Shown one piece after another: positions 5,513 through 5,758 of a DNA stretch of 5,758 nt (within the stretch, counting starts at the first letter, position 1; every line of letters begins with the position of its first letter). This DNA is from Candidatus Jordarchaeum madagascarense (GTDB lineage Archaea; Asgardarchaeota; Jordiarchaeia; Jordiarchaeales; Jordiarchaeaceae). A model generated the notes under the pieces. That model had not been told where the DNA came from and searched no databases. It saw only the letters and a list, made by a program, of their open reading frames with translations. The position numbers and the translations under genes are program-made. The stretch is taken from assembly GCA_019056875.1 (NCBI GenBank), contig DXJA01000078.1, forward strand, positions 1-5,758, written 5' to 3'.

Positions 5513-5758
5513 AAATTTTCTATCATTTTCCTATATTACAATTGGATTCAAGCTTAATCTAAATGGTTAGATGGTTTTTTACACCCTACGCTAACTGTTA
5601 TAAATTATTATGAGATCAAGCACTTGAATTTAAAGAACCATGACTTGTAAAGGTTAGATTTGTATATCCCGTAAAAAATATGTTATAACCATGTTTTAGA
5701 CTTGATTTAGTCAATTTCTTTTAAGGAATTGTATGTATCTGATTCATTAGTGGTAATA

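Larger units (their letters stand above)
5359..5758. other. AT-rich noncoding region upstream of the GTPase operon
   Basis: Four hundred bases without a convincing gene on either strand. The longest + strand ATG-initiated stretch I traced (from 5563) stops after 16 codons and has no Shine-Dalgarno. The region holds the TATA-like element and small inverted repeat near 5467-5512. TTATAA-type sequences also occur near 5598 and 5682 and could serve a gene beyond the right edge. I see no tRNA, CRISPR repeat or insertion-sequence end. Confidence 0.6.

Noticed and set aside
1821..5603. Shared TTTTTTACAC plus GTTATAA at 1821-1841 and 5575-5603
   Set aside because: Spacing between the two elements differs, and both are AT-rich short words expected by chance; not called a repeat.

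Overview
The window looks archaeal, and an Asgard-type lineage or a close relative is my best guess. Evidence: a Rag/Gtr-type small GTPase fused to a roadblock-like domain, next to a longin-plus-winged-helix protein; a membrane protein with many N-glycosylation sequons and ectodomain modules of the kind seen in archaeal surface proteins; GGAGG/GAGGGG ribosome binding sites; AT-rich TATA-like promoter sequence; and oligo-T tracts at gene ends. Phylum assignment is inference; there is no rRNA or tRNA here.

Layout. Left part, + strand (1-1765): the 3' portion of a GltD-like FAD/NAD(P)H oxidoreductase with a C-terminal iron-sulfur domain, then an IorB-type gamma-domain subunit of a 2-oxoacid (probably indolepyruvate or another aryl-pyruvate) ferredoxin oxidoreductase. 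The GltD-like gene runs off the left edge, and its first ~60 bases are closed in all three forward frames. The catalytic alpha subunit (IorA) is not in the window. A convergent junction (1766-1886) with several T tracts separates this from the right part.

Right part, - strand (5358 down to 1887): three tightly packed genes read as one unit. In order of transcription they are (1) a 462-residue membrane protein with a hydrophobic N-terminal segment, a large beta-rich ectodomain and a basic, helix-prone C-terminal tail; (2) a 350-residue Rag/Gtr-like GTPase with a C-terminal roadblock-like domain, whose start overlaps the end of gene 1; (3) a 342-residue protein with an N-terminal longin-like fold, a middle winged helix, a coiled-coil stretch, a second winged helix and a lysine-rich tail, starting 18 bases after gene 2. 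Bases 5359-5758 hold no convincing gene but contain a TATA-like element and a small inverted repeat that suit the promoter of this unit.

The notable hypothesis is that genes 1-3 form a membrane-linked Rag-type signalling module. In eukaryotes Rag GTPases sit on a membrane through Ragulator and are controlled by GATOR1, whose NPRL2/NPRL3 subunits combine a longin domain with winged-helix domains. Here one operon supplies a transmembrane protein, a Rag-like GTPase and a longin/winged-helix protein. The domain reading is from sequence pattern; the functional link is inference.
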